From the NCBI RefSeq assembly GCF_022539505.1, contig NC_061508.1:95273276-95337275 (forward strand): DNA of 64,000 nt, in the 5' to 3' direction. Below the pieces are notes generated by a model. That model did no database searches. It was not told where the DNA came from and saw nothing but the letters and a program-made list of their open reading frames with translations. Shown piece after piece: positions 9,183 to 21,477 of this stretch. The number at the start of each line of letters is the position of its first letter. Within the stretch, counting starts at the first letter, position 1. The position numbers and the translations under genes were made by a program. Source of the stretch: Lolium rigidum (Eukaryota > Streptophyta > Magnoliopsida > Poales > Poaceae).

Positions 9183-12139
9183 TCTGCCCGCTGTTTCGTC
9201 GTCTCCGACAGCGACGGCTCACGGCCGACGGCCGACGTGACGGCCCGAGGAGAAAACAAGGCGGAGAGCGACCGGCCGCGCGGTGGAACGGTGGGGATTT
9301 GGCCAGCGACCGGCGGTGCTGGGACCGGACGGGACGTGGCGGCGCCCGGTTTTCCTCTGGGGAAAAGCTGGCGGTGCGGCGTGGACGAAGGATGGCTCGC
9401 CGACGTACCGGAAAATCGGCTCCTCCGTGGCCATTGGGATTCCTGGCGTGTGGGAGGCGGAGGAGCAACGTGGGGGAAGATCCCTACCGAGCGTGATGCT
9501 TTGGGCAGTTCGAGCTTTGGTATTCCCGGGGAGCAGGAGCTTCGATTGGTTTGCTCGCTCGCGCTGCACGGCAGTGTCTTTCTTCATAAAAAAAAATCCA
9601 GTTAATCAGCACAGAAAACCGAGGTCGCCGGCAGCAAATTTTACTCCTACAAAATAGACAAATAGTTCGAGTGCGGCTACAACACCATCACGCTTAAAAG
9701 AGTTTATCCCGCTTAGCAAACGCAACTCAACAAGTATTCAATAGTTACTCGCAAAAAAAAAAGTACTACTCAATATATCCATACCTTTTTTTTCTAAAAA
9801 ATAATATTATGTCCGGAGCAAAACAATACCATCTCAATACTCCGAGTCTCCTCTACTCCTAGATGGAGAACCAAGGACTTTGACAATTAAGGCCGCATTT
9901 GGTAACTTGCACGGTGGTAGATAGAAAGTATAAGGTGAGAAATATTCATTTTTCAATGGGTTACCAAACCATGGGGGTTAAAAAGCACTAGCCAGCACAA
10001 ACCTCAAAGTAGCCAAAAAGGCCTCCGGGGCAGGGTCCGCTCTTATTGCCGAATAAGCCGTTCCTCCCGAGCAGACCTGCTTGGGAAGAAACCGCGTGAA
10101 AATTTCCCTTGATTTCAATGCTAGGCTGATGTGTCCTGACATGGTAGCCTCACATGGTATGCAGGATGCAGCCACAACTAAACACACAACCCAAAATCAT
10201 TCGTTGGCCCGGCAGATGCAACCCGAGAAACCAAATAAACCGACGACAACATTTTTTACCTTTTTTAACGGGCCAAATTCTAAACATGTGATATTTTGAA
10301 GCATGCCTAGCTACACGAGCCAGGCAACCAATCGCGTCCTAAATGTGAAATAACTTACGCTTTATTTCTGCAAGCTTGACATAGAGCTCAACAAGTTTTT
10401 GGACTCTGAATCTACCATACCTTTTTTTAATGCTATCATAAGTGCCATATTATGCACATCAAGTGTCATCAGTTGATGACAGAGACGATCTCTTGCTTGT
10501 TTAAAAGTTAGAACAGACTTAAATCTAAACCCGTGAAAAATACAATTGATTTTTTTCGAAAATGGGCACTTTCATGATCAGATCGAGGACGTCACGACAA
10601 ACAAGATGGCTACATTGGACTAAGAAACGTCTCAACGGACGGCAACGCTTACTAACACTTCGTTGCAGTGGAGCTGAACATAATCAAAGCTTATCTATAT
10701 ACGACTTGACGTTGGTAGGCTTGGGCCGAAGCAAAGTCAGAACAAATTGGGTACAGAGGAATTACACTGTTGTTTGAGGAAGGAACATGATCTTCTTCCA
10801 TGCATTGCATCAGCACCTTCAACTACCACAATATTCCGGAGTAACTTTATTTGTTTTGGAAGGTCATGTGCTAAAACCAGAGGACAAAACGACTGTTTAG
10901 ACTGGTTGTTGGTCAAAAGCACTAGTAGTCGAGTACATACAGCATCATCCTAGGTTATGCTAGGATATATGTAGCGTGGTAGACAAAGCATGGATTTAGG
11001 AGGAAAGGTGTTCAACCTTTTCCTCGGAATTCTGCTCCCTCACCCTGAGTCCATGGATCGACCGGACCCTGGTTACGGCATTAATTTTATTTTTTTCCTT
11101 TTCTAGGAGTGCAACAGCCCAATCTAGCCATATCACTCTCCTCTCCATCGTGAACAACGGTCGTCTGCCGTCATGGTGTGTAGTGCCGTCCTATGGTTCA
11201 CTGGGATCGACGCCGACATTGCTGCCGTAGAAGAACGAGTACAGTGATCGACGCGTCGCGTCACCGACGGCGTTCCACACATCTGCTTCGTGCTGCTGTT
11301 GGATGGATTCACCGAGCATGGGGGCCTTGAGTCGTCGCGTACAGGTGCATTCACTTTCGGTCCGGGATCGCGGCGATCTCTTCTACTCAATCTAGCTAGC
11401 TACGTCGGCCGGCGGCATAGAGAGCTGGAGGAGAGAGCCGAGCACACGGCGGCATAGGATCCCATGTGCGCTGCCTCCGATCGATGCATGCACGAATGCG
11501 TCGGCCCATCCCCATCAATCATAGCCCATGTCCAATCCGCCACCTCCTTTGTCGGAGCAGTAGCCTAAGCTGTTGTTTTTGGCAAAATATTTTGGAATTT
11601 GGATGCACCGTGTTTATCTGAACAATTTAAGTTGTTGTGCATATGAAATAAGAAAGTTACGCTTGTTTCAGTGAACATCGTCCGAAACCGATTTTGAAGA
11701 GAAAACATACATTAGGTCTAGTACAGTCAGAAACAAACTCTCTCGATCTGCAATAGCTAATCCCTAATCAAAAAAAGCGGGACTCTACACAACCTACTAG
11801 CAGGGAGGTGGGGTATTTTGGCCAGCTTATGGGTAGCCGAAATCAACTCTTGGTATGTGATGGATTATATTATATGGACGCGACTACGTTCAGGTCGATC
11901 TGGATTTACCTTACCGTCAGGTCACCAAAATATTCCTTTTCCGTTCGGTTGTTAGTTCCTAAAATAGAAAGGCTCTGGGACCACCAGTTCCGTCCCGCGG
12001 GAATCAAGGACGCCTTCGCGCGTGAACCAGTGTCCCCTTCGCGCGCGAGGACAACAAAAGGCTGGACGCGGTCGTACATAGATATGCCCCTGATTGGACG
12101 AAAATCTGCTTCAACTAAATACATTCCCTGATCTGCTAT
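9183..12139. other. intergenic, no gene supported
   Basis: The first 400 bases are GC-rich and look like gene-flanking DNA, but no exon is recognisable. The termini near 9893 (GGCCGCATTTGGTAAC) and 10340 (inverse of GGACGCGATTGGTTGCC) are weakly inverted and might bound a decayed hAT-like MITE; this is low confidence. The remainder is AT-rich and featureless to my eye. Confidence 0.35.
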
Positions 12140-13391
12140 AGAATCACATCCAGTTCGAGACCGTGGGTAGAAGAACATCCAGGGGAAAAAAGGTACTGAA
12201 AAATCGCACACCTAGTTACCCCTGGATGGTCTTTGGTAACATTCAGTTTCTTCTGGTTAACATCTAGTTTTCCATTACTGCATCCATGATACACTCAGGA
12301 TACGCTCGAGAGAGAAAAGAACCTAGGACCTGTACCTGTTCAGGAAGACACATCCTGTAGTTGAATACTGGAGAAGATTCAGTAATCTGCTGTTGAAAAA
12401 TAACATCCAGTAGCTGTAGGAGAAGAAGAAACCATAACCTGACAGAGAAGTACCTGCAGAAGCTAACATCCAATTTATCTGCAGAAGTAACAGCATCAAG
12501 TTGCACTAATAGGAGGTACACACCCATCTGATTTTATTGGAAAGTAAACAGATAACTTCTCTGTATGAGTAACATCCAAAAAAAATTGGATTCCACATGT
12601 TTCACAGCGTTTGTTAACAGAAAGACCATCTATTACAGTAGCATAATACGTGCCAATGCGACAAAATGTCAACAGACTTGACCAAAAAAATAACATCCAG
12701 CTTTGTTTTCCACGTGATTCGCAGCGTAGCTGCTCCCAGACTTGCTTTCCTGAAGTGACACACTGTTAGATGTTCAATCTTAAAGGCATTGATTGCAACA
12801 GAGATGACATAGTCCATGTAAAATTTGAGGCAATCACTTGTTCTTCTTTGGTTTTGATTGCAACAGACCATGAACCTGCGTTTAGTATAGGAAAAGAAAA
12901 TGTTATTTTTGAAAAAACATCTGTATGCAGTAGTAATGTCACATGTAAGTTAATATTATTTTCTTTCTAGATTTTGCTGTGATGGATATATTACTTTCCA
13001 GACTTTGCTGTAATGTAGGAAGTATTTAGATGCAAAAATATAGTGGTAAAACAATTTGGTATTTGATTTTTTGCAGGCAAATTCTCACAGAAAATGCCGA
13101 GGGGTTTTGATTTCTGGTTTGGTGGAATTGATCTTAATCAACCAGCTGATCAAGGTTTTACTGCAGGTAGAAATGACAATGAAGCTGGCACATCTGCTGG
13201 TCATCCTACTTGGCAACATTCTGATGAAACTCATCCTACTTGGCAGCATGCCAGCATCCTGATGAAACTGACACTTCCGTGCTTACTCATTTGGTCAATC
13301 GGGTGATGCAACAGGTGCACCAATTGACACTAGGGAATGAAGGTGAAGTGATCAGGGTTTCATATTGGTATAACTCTATCTAGCGAGGACA

Positions 13392-14415
13392 GTGGTGATG
13401 AAGGTGAAGTGCAGTCGACACCAGAAGGTCTTGCTCCTAGAAGGGCTTGCTAATTTTGAGTGTCTCTTCCGAACATTTTTGGAAGTAATTAATGTCTTAC
13501 ATCCTCTAAACATCATTACTGACCAGGATGGTGCTAAGAGGACTCGTCCACAGGAACTGCTGATGGCTAATTATTTTTTTTTTCGCGAAAACGCAAAAGC
13601 CTTGCGTTTCGATGCATTGATAGATAAAGAAGAGTTTATATACAAGTCCGAGGGACGGACACACCACGCCGTACAACTCGACCCAAGAAAAAGGAAAAAC
13701 CTAGACTAGGGGAGTAGCTGGCGCACACCCCGGGCTCCCGCGTCCGCCCAAAGCCTCGCGTCGGCAGCGATGTCGTTAAACACGGATGCCACCGAAGGTC
13801 GCGCATTGTCAAAGACCGCCGCGTTCCGGTGTTTCCAAATCCACCATGCCGTGAGCATGATAACCGACGACGTGCCCTTGCGCAGCTGGCGAGGGGCGGT
13901 CCGCACCACCAGCGACCACCACTCCGCGAAGTCACCCTCAGCCGTGGGTGGGCCTGAGGTGGATCGGGTGATGGCTAATTATGCAGAAGGTGCAAGAAAG
14001 AATTGGTCCAATGGAAGCAAAGAGAGAAGATTTAAGGAGGGATTTCAATGATGTGATTGATTACAGTGTTACTGAAGAAGAATTTGAAACTAAATGGACG
14101 GAAATGATTCTGAAACATGATGTTGCTGACAATGAGCATTTCAAGGATGTCTATGATTTAAGGAAATGCTTTGTTCCTTATTATTTCATGAAACGGCCCT
14201 TCCCATTCTTGCAGTCCACGGCTCGCAGTGAAGGATTTAATGCAGTTCTTAAGCACTACATAAATCCACATGATAGCCTTCTGCGTTTCTTCAAGCAATA
14301 CATGAAATTGCAAGAAAAGATAGATGTTGTCGAGGATAGACATGAGTTTGTTGGTATAGACAAAGTTGTGAGGTTATGGTGTGCCGAAAAAAGAAGCAAC
14401 TCTTCTGTAACATGA
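13392..14415 (+). pseudogene. FAR1/FHY3-like MULE transposase fragment
   Basis: The upstream part (about 13436-13560) shows LFRTFLEV followed by NIITDQD, the second catalytic aspartate region of MULE transposases. After the inserted LINE the protein resumes at about 13981-14415 with DFNDVIDYSVTEEEFETKW, then YFMKRPFPFLQSTARSEGF and HDSLLRFFKQY, the usual C-terminal part of FAR1-class transposases. The N-terminal FAR1 DNA-binding domain, the first catalytic aspartate and the SWIM zinc finger are not visible. The frame is broken by the insertion and by changes near 13380. The domesticated relatives FHY3 and FAR1 are transcription factors, but the surrounding terminal arrays argue for a transposon origin here. 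Confidence 0.65.
13575..13968 (-). mobile_element. 5'-truncated L1-type LINE insertion
   Basis: A 394-bp insert is bounded by the 14-bp direct repeat TGATGGCTAATTAT (13561-13574 and 13969-13982). It starts on the plus strand with a T run, which is the poly(A) tail of a minus-strand transcript. Its minus-strand frame (13706-13909) encodes WWIWKHRNAAVFD and a C-terminal LWADAGARG, the very end of grass L1 ORF2 proteins after the RT zinc-binding domain. Extreme 5' truncation is usual for target-primed reverse transcription. Confidence 0.85.
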
Positions 14416-15660
14416 ATTCATAGGGGTGTGACATAATTTGAAGCTCCAAAATAAACTACAATAGATGACATCTAATATGGATGTTACCACCATATATCCA
14501 TGATTCACATTAACTAAACGGATATGTCACATAGCAGGTGTCATTTAGATATTTTGGTAGATGTCACATAGCAGATGTTACTTGAATATTTTGGTAGAGT
14601 ACAAAACAAAGTGCTGGAAAACATGGATGTTAACTGATCGCGATGTCATCTACGTAGATGGTATCTATGGATACAAATTTTAAGTGTCACAAAAATCCTA
14701 GATGTTAATGTGGATGCTAACCTCATATATTCCACCTTCTGCATTTTATGGGGCAGATAATTAGTTTGCCAAGACAGAAAACAAGCTGTCAACTGGGAAG
14801 ATGTTACATGGATTAATCCAGGTGATACATGGATGAATCCACATGCTGTAGTGAACAACCTAGATTTAATTGACATCTAAACTGATAGGATGTTAATTAA
14901 TAGGATGTCGGAAAAATGAGATGTTAATTAATCGGATGTTATCAAATTAGGTGCCAATTAAAAATCGGATGTAGTGCAATTAGATGTCAATTAAATTGAT
15001 GTACCCTAATTGGATGTTAACTAATTGGATGTCATGAAATTAGATGTTATCAAAGCTGGCTATATTACATGTCAATTAACTGGATGTACTGGAACCGGAT
15101 GTTAATTAACTAATCGGGCGTCATGAAGTTAGATGTAATCTACATAAACTTGGCAACCAGCAGCACATCCTAAGTAGATGTCACAACCTAGATGTTACGT
15201 AGATGTGTGTTAGAAAATACATGTCCACAGTGATTGGGATGTTGCACAAAACAGACAGACCTGCCGGGAGAAGATGTGGCCCAGGATGTTGCCGAGACAT
15301 CTCAAACAGGTGTTGCTGACTGCGAGAGATGTGGCTGGACTCCCGAGGACGCCCTCACCGACGAGAGGGTGTCGCTGTTGACAGGAAGATGTAGCAGCGA
15401 CGCGAGGATGTTGCCCGCGACTCGATGGATGTAGCCGAGGACGAGAAGATGCGTCCGACTACATGAGAACGTGGCCGGCGACTCGACGACGACACCGGCG
15501 ACGTGAAGACGAGGCCCGCGGCGAAGGATGCGACCTGAGAAACGAGGTCAAAATTTGGAGATACGGGTGGATGCGGAAGCTGATTGGAGATGGGACGAAG
15601 TGAAACTTGTGCGAATCCGAACACGAGGATGTCGCCCGCAACTCCGGCGGCCTAACCTAC

Positions 15661-16357
15661 CGAAGCATCGCCGGATTTGCGACCGTGCCGGAGGTGATGC
15701 GGTGAGGAGCTTGCGAGGCAGAATGGGGAACGGCTATCGGATTCTCTCTCTACCCCTGTACAGCGTGCGGCTATGGGTACCAACCCGTAACACACTGCGA
15801 GTGGGCCCCCCGATGGTCACGCCACGCTGCTCGCTGAGGTCCGTCAGATGGCGATCGCACAGCCACGAGGATCGACCTGGCTGTACTTATAACCAGGTCA
15901 GCTTATAGTTAGATTTCTCGTTTATGTTTCTACTTTGCCTTTGTATATTTTATTGATCTAAAATTCAAATTGTATTAGCCATGTCAATTTCTTCGGTTAG
16001 AGAGGTGAGGATATGTTTGCTCAATTGTAAAAATGATGGTTTTGAAAGCCCCTCTTGAAACATTTGGAATGGCCTTCTCGGCGACGAAGACCATCGAGAT
16101 CGAGTTGCGCAAAAACATGTCAGGAATGGTTTCTTGATGAATGATGATGTGCTACATCGAGCGAGGGATATTCAAATATCTTGATCGATAAAGCTACAGA
16201 AGATATGTCCTTAAAGCTTCATTATTGTACTAGGTGATTATGTATACATAGTAATATTAATGTGTGAGAACGATTTTGATCGTGAAATGGCCCTGACCCG
16301 TCCTGTTCCTGGGCCGCTCCCACGTGACCTCGGGAGCCGTCGCGGGCCACATTGTAG
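15661..16357. other. intergenic, no gene supported
   Basis: A GC-rich start grades into AT-rich DNA. I see no domain, repeat pair or RNA gene. Confidence 0.35.
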
Positions 16358-16475
16358 TTGTGTAGTCATTTTACTACACAACTTTTTAGAACATAGGTAG
16401 AAATTATGTAAAAGAGTTACAAAGAATGTACAAATAGATATATTTGACTACATAACTTTAAAATGACTACACAAC
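16358..16475. repeat. short foldback element
   Basis: GTTGTGTAGTCATTTTA at 16358-16374 has its perfect 17-bp reverse complement at 16459-16475, enclosing 84 AT-rich bases. The size and arms resemble a MITE remnant, but no target duplication is clear. Confidence 0.5.
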
Positions 16476-16499
16476 ATTGATGTCCTAGCTCCACCTCTG

Positions 16500-16905
16500 C
16501 TCGGGAGGAAACCCTAACTCCCCTCTCTCTCGGCAGCCATCAGCATGTGCCGCAGGGCAAAGCCCGTGGTGCCATCGGCAACATGCCTTCATTTCCCCGA
16601 TGGGACCGTGTTCTTCTTGGTGGTGGTGCAGATCTTGGATGCCGGGGTGGCAACCCCGGAAGGTCGACTACGCGGGCGTTTCTTCAGCGAGCGACGTGTG
16701 GCAGTGGTGATGGCCTTGCTCTTCAGTCATGATGTGGTTCCCTTCTCCATGTGTGAGCTCCTCGGTGGCAAGACTTGGTTCTTCTTGTACCATTTTGGTT
16801 TATCTTTGATCTAGTTTGCAAGAGGGCCTTCTCATCATCTTGTATCAGTCTGTGTATAACTTTATTTATAAATAAATAATAAAGTGGAGCGAGAGCCTCT
16901 AAAAC
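16500..16905 (+). mobile_element. retroposon-like copy (plus strand)
   Basis: The segment begins with AACCCTAACTCCCC, as many grass retroposons do at the 5' end, runs through GC-rich DNA with a weak 89-codon frame (16545-16814), and ends with a tail-proximal motif ATAAAGTGGAGCGAGAGCC near 16880. A closely similar 3' motif occurs near 63813. I found no clean target duplication and do not recognise the protein frame. Confidence 0.35.
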
Positions 16906-17824
16906 TTTTTAAATCGTTGCTTCATTTTTTAAGAATTTGGCCAATCTAAAAAAATGTTTCCGTCCTCTTGCACTGTACCCGCAGGCTACTGCTGCAACCC
17001 TAGCTCATAGCAGTTTTATGAAGCTACATGCATGTACTCCTCGCTCCTCCTGCGCCCATGCGGAGAATTATTGCATTAGTGCAGTGTCATATCGCACGGG
17101 TGGCAACGTCGGGCGGCTCGAGCGTGTACCCAGATCTTGGTTCGTACCACACGACAACGAGCATTCAAGAAGGCGTTGGTTGGATGGATCTCCGATCATG
17201 AATGATCAGTTCGTTCATCAAGCGCTGTACGCGAGAAGAGAAAGATCGCGTCGGTCCTCGGCCGTGCGACCGATCCTCTGCTTCCAGGTACTCTGTCTCT
17301 AAAGGCAAATCGAGAACGAAGACGTGATACACGTACCACTTTTAACGTACGATTACACCGAGATGATGGCTAATCACCCTTGGAAAACTGTAATTCGAGG
17401 CGTCTCTAGTCTAGTGGGGCCAGGCTAATTAGTTTTCCCCACACCATTTGAGCAGGTTAGTGAATTAGTTAGTGCGAAACTGAGCATTGTATGGAGATCG
17501 AGCCCCATGTCTGATGCCTCGTTAAATCTGAATTATTCTTGTGGTGGTAAAGTCACCTGCTTAGCGTCGAGTTGGTGGCTTCGACAATCTTCAGACTCTA
17601 GAATTCTACCAGTGTTCAGTAGGCACATGCTACATTCGTCCACAGTTTGTGTTTAGTCTTCTTAAAGGAACGTTAATTTGTCGGTGCACGTTTTCCTTTC
17701 ATCACAACCAAACCATACGGTGAAAATATTGCAGCTGGAGCACGTTCCCGGCTGCGAAATTTGGGCGCTCCCGCTCCGTGTGGGTTAACAGACCTACCTC
17801 CCTTCCTTCTTTGCTTTTCCTTTT
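16906..17824. other. intergenic, no gene supported
   Basis: Mixed low-copy-looking DNA with no motif or long frame that I can defend. It ends at the left target duplication of the next retroposon. Confidence 0.35.
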
Positions 17825-17838
17825 ATCACCTGGATGAT

Positions 17839-19260
17839 TTTTCGATAAAGGGAATATATTAATATCGAGAGATACCAATTACACCCAGCCTCTGCAACAA
17901 CGCACCACCCTAATGGCACTACGGATGCACACAGCCAAAAAAAACGAAAAGAAAACTAAGAAACAAAAGTCCCGCTACAGTACCACGGACCTAACAACAG
18001 CAATACATCCACCACCATGACAACACCTGAATTGTAGACTCTCCAAAAAACGATGCCTCCAAGAAGGGAACAGTGCTCCAACACCGTCGTCGCCCGATCA
18101 AAGATCTTAGGTTTTCACCCTGAAGATAGTCCCCACTCTCAAAACAATGCCTCCACCAAGGTCACCGCTGGGCACAACCGGTTAAGGCGCGGACCTTGGA
18201 TTTTCACCCCGAAAGGTAGGACTCGCGCTTCACATGTGTTGTCGCCCCCACTTTCATACCGCTAGCTGTGAAGCCCGGACACCAAGCAAGCCCCTCAACG
18301 GCGCGGAGACTTGAACCTCCCTTAGCTAGTCCTCCCTCCGGCCTTCATGAAATTCTCTTCTTCCGACTTTCATCATGGATCCATAGTCACTTGATGTCAA
18401 CACGGAAAAAGAGCTTCGCGCCGCTCCCTCCGGAACCAAACGGTCGGAATAAACGCATGGGTGCGCACGACCGAATACCTCCGATCCAGCAAACTCCGAG
18501 CAAAGCACTATTACATTCGTCGGCGGAGCCTTCCGGAACTCAACCCTCCGGCCGGATCACGAGTCCAGGGCCTCCGGTAGGTCCTCCTCTTCACGCAAGA
18601 GAGGCCCTAGGACCGCCGCCTTTATTCAGGCCGGACCCCCACGTCGGAGACCATCCCGGGCTGGCCAACCGAACCCTCCACCGGCGACACCATCGCCGGC
18701 TTCCATGCACCTCCATCTCACCGCCGGCTGGCGATGATAGATCAAAAAATCCACCACCACCAACCGCAGGCCGTCCCTCTCCGGCGAAGAAGAGGCCACC
18801 TCCTCCGTCAAACCCAAGGCTGCTGCCCGGGCGCCCTCGTGTCGCGGAAGATGCCCGAGATCGCCTCCACGCACCAACGAGAGGCGGGGGTGGATGGCAT
18901 GGCGTAGACCGAGGGTCTGGCCGCCGCCCACCACCAACCCCTGCCGGAGTGCTGCGGGAAGCCGACGAGAAGAGGGAGACCCCAGCGCCGCCCATCCCAC
19001 CCGCGCCGACCGGTCCGCCAGGGGACAACCGACGGGAGGAGGGCCGCCGCCGCCGTCGCCCATCCCACGCGCGTCTGCACCGCCAAGCATGGAGGAGGTG
19101 GGGATCCGGCAGCCGATCTGCACGCGGCGACGAGGAAGGGCCCCCGCCGCCGCCATGCCCCGAGGGACTTTGCCCCCGGCGGCGCTACCGGCGGCGGAGG
19201 CGGAGGGCGGTGTTTCGGGAGGGTTAGGGTTGGGGGCGGAGGGTACCTAGTGCTTGTCTC
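17839..19260 (-). mobile_element. 1.4-kb non-LTR retroposon with 14-bp target duplication
   Basis: ATCACCTGGATGAT occurs directly outside both ends (17825-17838 and 19261-19274). On the minus strand the copy starts in a GC-rich region containing AACCCTAACCCTCC and ends ATTCCCTTTATCGAAAA, an A-rich tail. This is the structure left by target-primed reverse transcription. The first 600 transcribed bases are very GC-rich with open frames in several phases (for example 18591-19028), but none shows an RT, endonuclease or zinc-knuckle motif. It therefore looks like a non-autonomous retroposon or a retroposed transcript. Confidence 0.7.
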
Positions 19261-19274
19261 ATCACCTGGATGAT

Positions 19275-19601
19275 ACTTGGCTGTCTTATCTCTTTGGTAA
19301 TGAAAATCGACCCCATCGCCGGGTCGTTTGGAAATAAAATAGACCTACCTCCGAGCTCAGTCACGGAACATCATGCATTACCGCTATTTTAAGTTGATCA
19401 TAGGAGCCTTAATGAGTTAACTAGTAACTAGGTGTTCTCCTCTCGTCACTCCCTCCCCTAGCCACCACCTCTACTCCTCTCTCCCCCTTCGAGGCCCCTC
19501 CTTGGTGAACCGCGACAAGGCTTTGGGTACGTGATGGGCGGCGGCTCCTCTTGTACGGCGGTGCTTCCACGCTGATGTCATGGCTCACGGCGGTGGCCTT
19601 G
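19275..19601. other. intergenic, no gene supported
   Basis: Low-copy-looking DNA between the retroposon and the solo LTR. The sequence on either side of the solo LTR reads as one continuous GC-rich segment once the insertion is removed. Confidence 0.35.
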
Positions 19602-19606
19602 ACTAC

Positions 19607-19787
19607 TGTTAGAGATATATTTGGTATAGGTATATTAGGTAGTCTAGGATTTATAATCTCTACCTACTATATCTCTAGGAGAGCTATCTTAGCCCCCAAG
19701 ACTTGTACCCCTATATATACTCGCCCGAGAGGCTCAATACAACATCCAACATATTCCGCCAATCTCTCCTCCCTCTATCGTTCTACA
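19607..19787 (+). mobile_element. solo LTR (copia-like), 181 bp
   Basis: A TG...CA unit starting TGTTAGAGATATATTTGG and ending GTTCTACA is flanked by the 5-bp duplication ACTAC (19602-19606 and 19788-19792). A TATA-like CTATATATAC lies at 19711-19720. No internal region or second LTR is present, so the copy was probably reduced by LTR-LTR recombination. Confidence 0.8.
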
Positions 19788-19792
19788 ACTAC

Positions 19793-20535
19793 GGCGCCGA
19801 AGCTCGTTGGTGGCCTCCTAGAGAGGAGGGTGCGACATCTTCGCCGGAGTTGGATCTAACGGATTCAACCTCCCTGGGTGCCTGTAGCTTGGCTCATTGG
19901 GCCATTTCGCCACCGCCGGCAATGAAGAGTGCATGGTGGACAAGCCGGTCTGGATCAATGCGGTCATCGTAACCTTCTTGAAGGTGTCGGTGACGCAGTC
20001 CTCGATCCTATCGTAAGCAGGTGGTGTCCAAGTAAGTAGGTGGAGCGGTGTTGTATCTACCGCATCGGCAATGGCAATACTTAGCAGTATTGTGCAGCAG
20101 CATTTCGACGACAAATGTGTGACAATGAACACGCGCAGGGTGGAGGCGTTGTCTGGTGTCGTGGTGGCGTTGATGGTAGGTCCAACAAGGGCTATGCGGA
20201 TATCTGCCCTAGAAAGTTCATCTGTTCGACGGAGGTGACAACTTCTAAGCAAGGACATGAGTTGCTCGCACACAGTCTGCTGCTCTGGATGAGTGCTCAT
20301 GTTTTATCATAGGGTGACTTGGTGATGCCCGGTACCTGGTTGCTGGAATGTTGTTTGTGTTTTTATGACGTAAGACCCTGATTATAGGAGCGGTACCGTG
20401 GCTTAGGTTTCATTGATTTTTCTGTTCAACAAAATAGAAATAAAAGCCGTATGCATCTTGATAAGAGATCGAAGTCTCATCGTTCTTTTTGAAAAATAAT
20501 AGGAGCCCTTAATGCAACCAGAGACACCAAAAGAG
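19793..20535. other. intergenic, possible decayed retroposon
   Basis: A GC-rich part is followed near 20400 by a T/A-rich tail-like stretch. No protein motif was recognised and no target duplication was found. Confidence 0.3.
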
Positions 20536-20662
20536 TGTCCCTCCGTTCTAAGTGTTTTAACTTTTTTTTAGATACCGATGTATGTACAACTAAAATATGT
20601 CTTGATACATTCATATTTAGACAAATTCAAGACAATTTATTTTGGAATGGATGTAGTACAGC
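20536..20662. mobile_element. Stowaway-like MITE, degenerate
   Basis: The left end reads TCCCTCCGTTCTAAGTG and the right end TTTTGGAATGGATG, imperfect inverses of the CTCCCTCCG terminus of Stowaway (Tc1/mariner) MITEs. The right end has diverged, so the boundary is approximate. Confidence 0.5.
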
Positions 20663-21477
20663 GAAACATATTGATGCCGCAGCCATGTTACATATTCCAC
20701 AGAACATGCAACGGTCTTGGACTCTTGTTGCCAGTTTGCCACTACATCCAACCTTGGCGATTTCGAATCTTTGCTGACGATTTCCATCAGGAAACATTCT
20801 CGCTCAAGACAAACTTTTCACAACATATGGATCTAGCTTAATTCCAACAAGGTTCGACTACGGGCACATGATTAGAACAGGAAATCCATGTCTCAGCAGC
20901 AGCTATCAAGTAGCTGCTGCTTTCTGAATCTAGGACGGTTCCTCCACATGCAGAATTGAAGCTCGAAAGTACAGTACAGGTGCACAAACAAAAGCTCAAA
21001 CCATGTCATGTGCCGACAGCAGCATGCGAACAAGGACAGGGTCCTTTGATTTCCCTTCTCCTCTACCCGGAGAATAAAGGGCATTCAATGTTTTGCTCCG
21101 TGAGCAACAGTGATCCATCGTTAAGGAAAACAGGTTTCCTTGTCAAGCACAAACGAGCACGAACATGACTGTAAATGCCATGATTTGATTTCTCCTGCAT
21201 GAGGATTCGTGAATACAATTGCAATCACGCACCGTTTTCTTTGGTAAGATGAGAAACACCAGGCCATTGTTGCCAGGAAACCCCAGTGGATTTATTGGAA
21301 AGCAAATGTTGCGCTATGGTGGTACATAATTTGCCAGCAACAGGGGATAGATCCGATCGACGAGATCTATTCGCCACAGTGCCGTCCATTCACTGGTACT
21401 CCATTCCATTACCACGAAGCTTGTACGAAGTAGATGGGCTCTTAATGTGATGCAGAGATGAATGAAGGCTGTCCCGC
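20663..21477 (-). other. 3' flank of the UBA-PUB gene
   Basis: No coding feature is supported. The part next to 21478 lies downstream of the stop codon and probably holds the 3' UTR; no clear polyadenylation signal is asserted. Confidence 0.35.

Larger units (their letters stand above)
12140..15660 (+). mobile_element. FAR1-type Mutator-like element, decayed
   Basis: Both flanks hold many copies of one short motif in opposite orientation. TAACATCC-type copies occur from about 12140 to 12710, and GGATGTTA or AGATGTCA copies from about 14460 to 15210, with sparser GATGT copies to 15660. Between them lie fragments of a FAR1/FHY3-class MULE transposase on the plus strand. Arrays of subterminal motifs in place of long inverted repeats are known for some MULEs. 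I could not fix termini or a 9-bp target duplication, so the limits are approximate. A LINE has inserted into the transposase region. Confidence 0.6.

Noticed and set aside
13981..14415. A host FAR1/FHY3 transcription factor gene
   Set aside because: The DNA-binding and SWIM parts are missing, the frame is broken by a LINE, and terminal arrays mark it as a transposon.
18268..19227. Plus-strand frame of about 319 codons, proline/arginine-rich
   Set aside because: It lies in the GC-rich part of a retroposon whose transcript runs on the other strand and has no domain.
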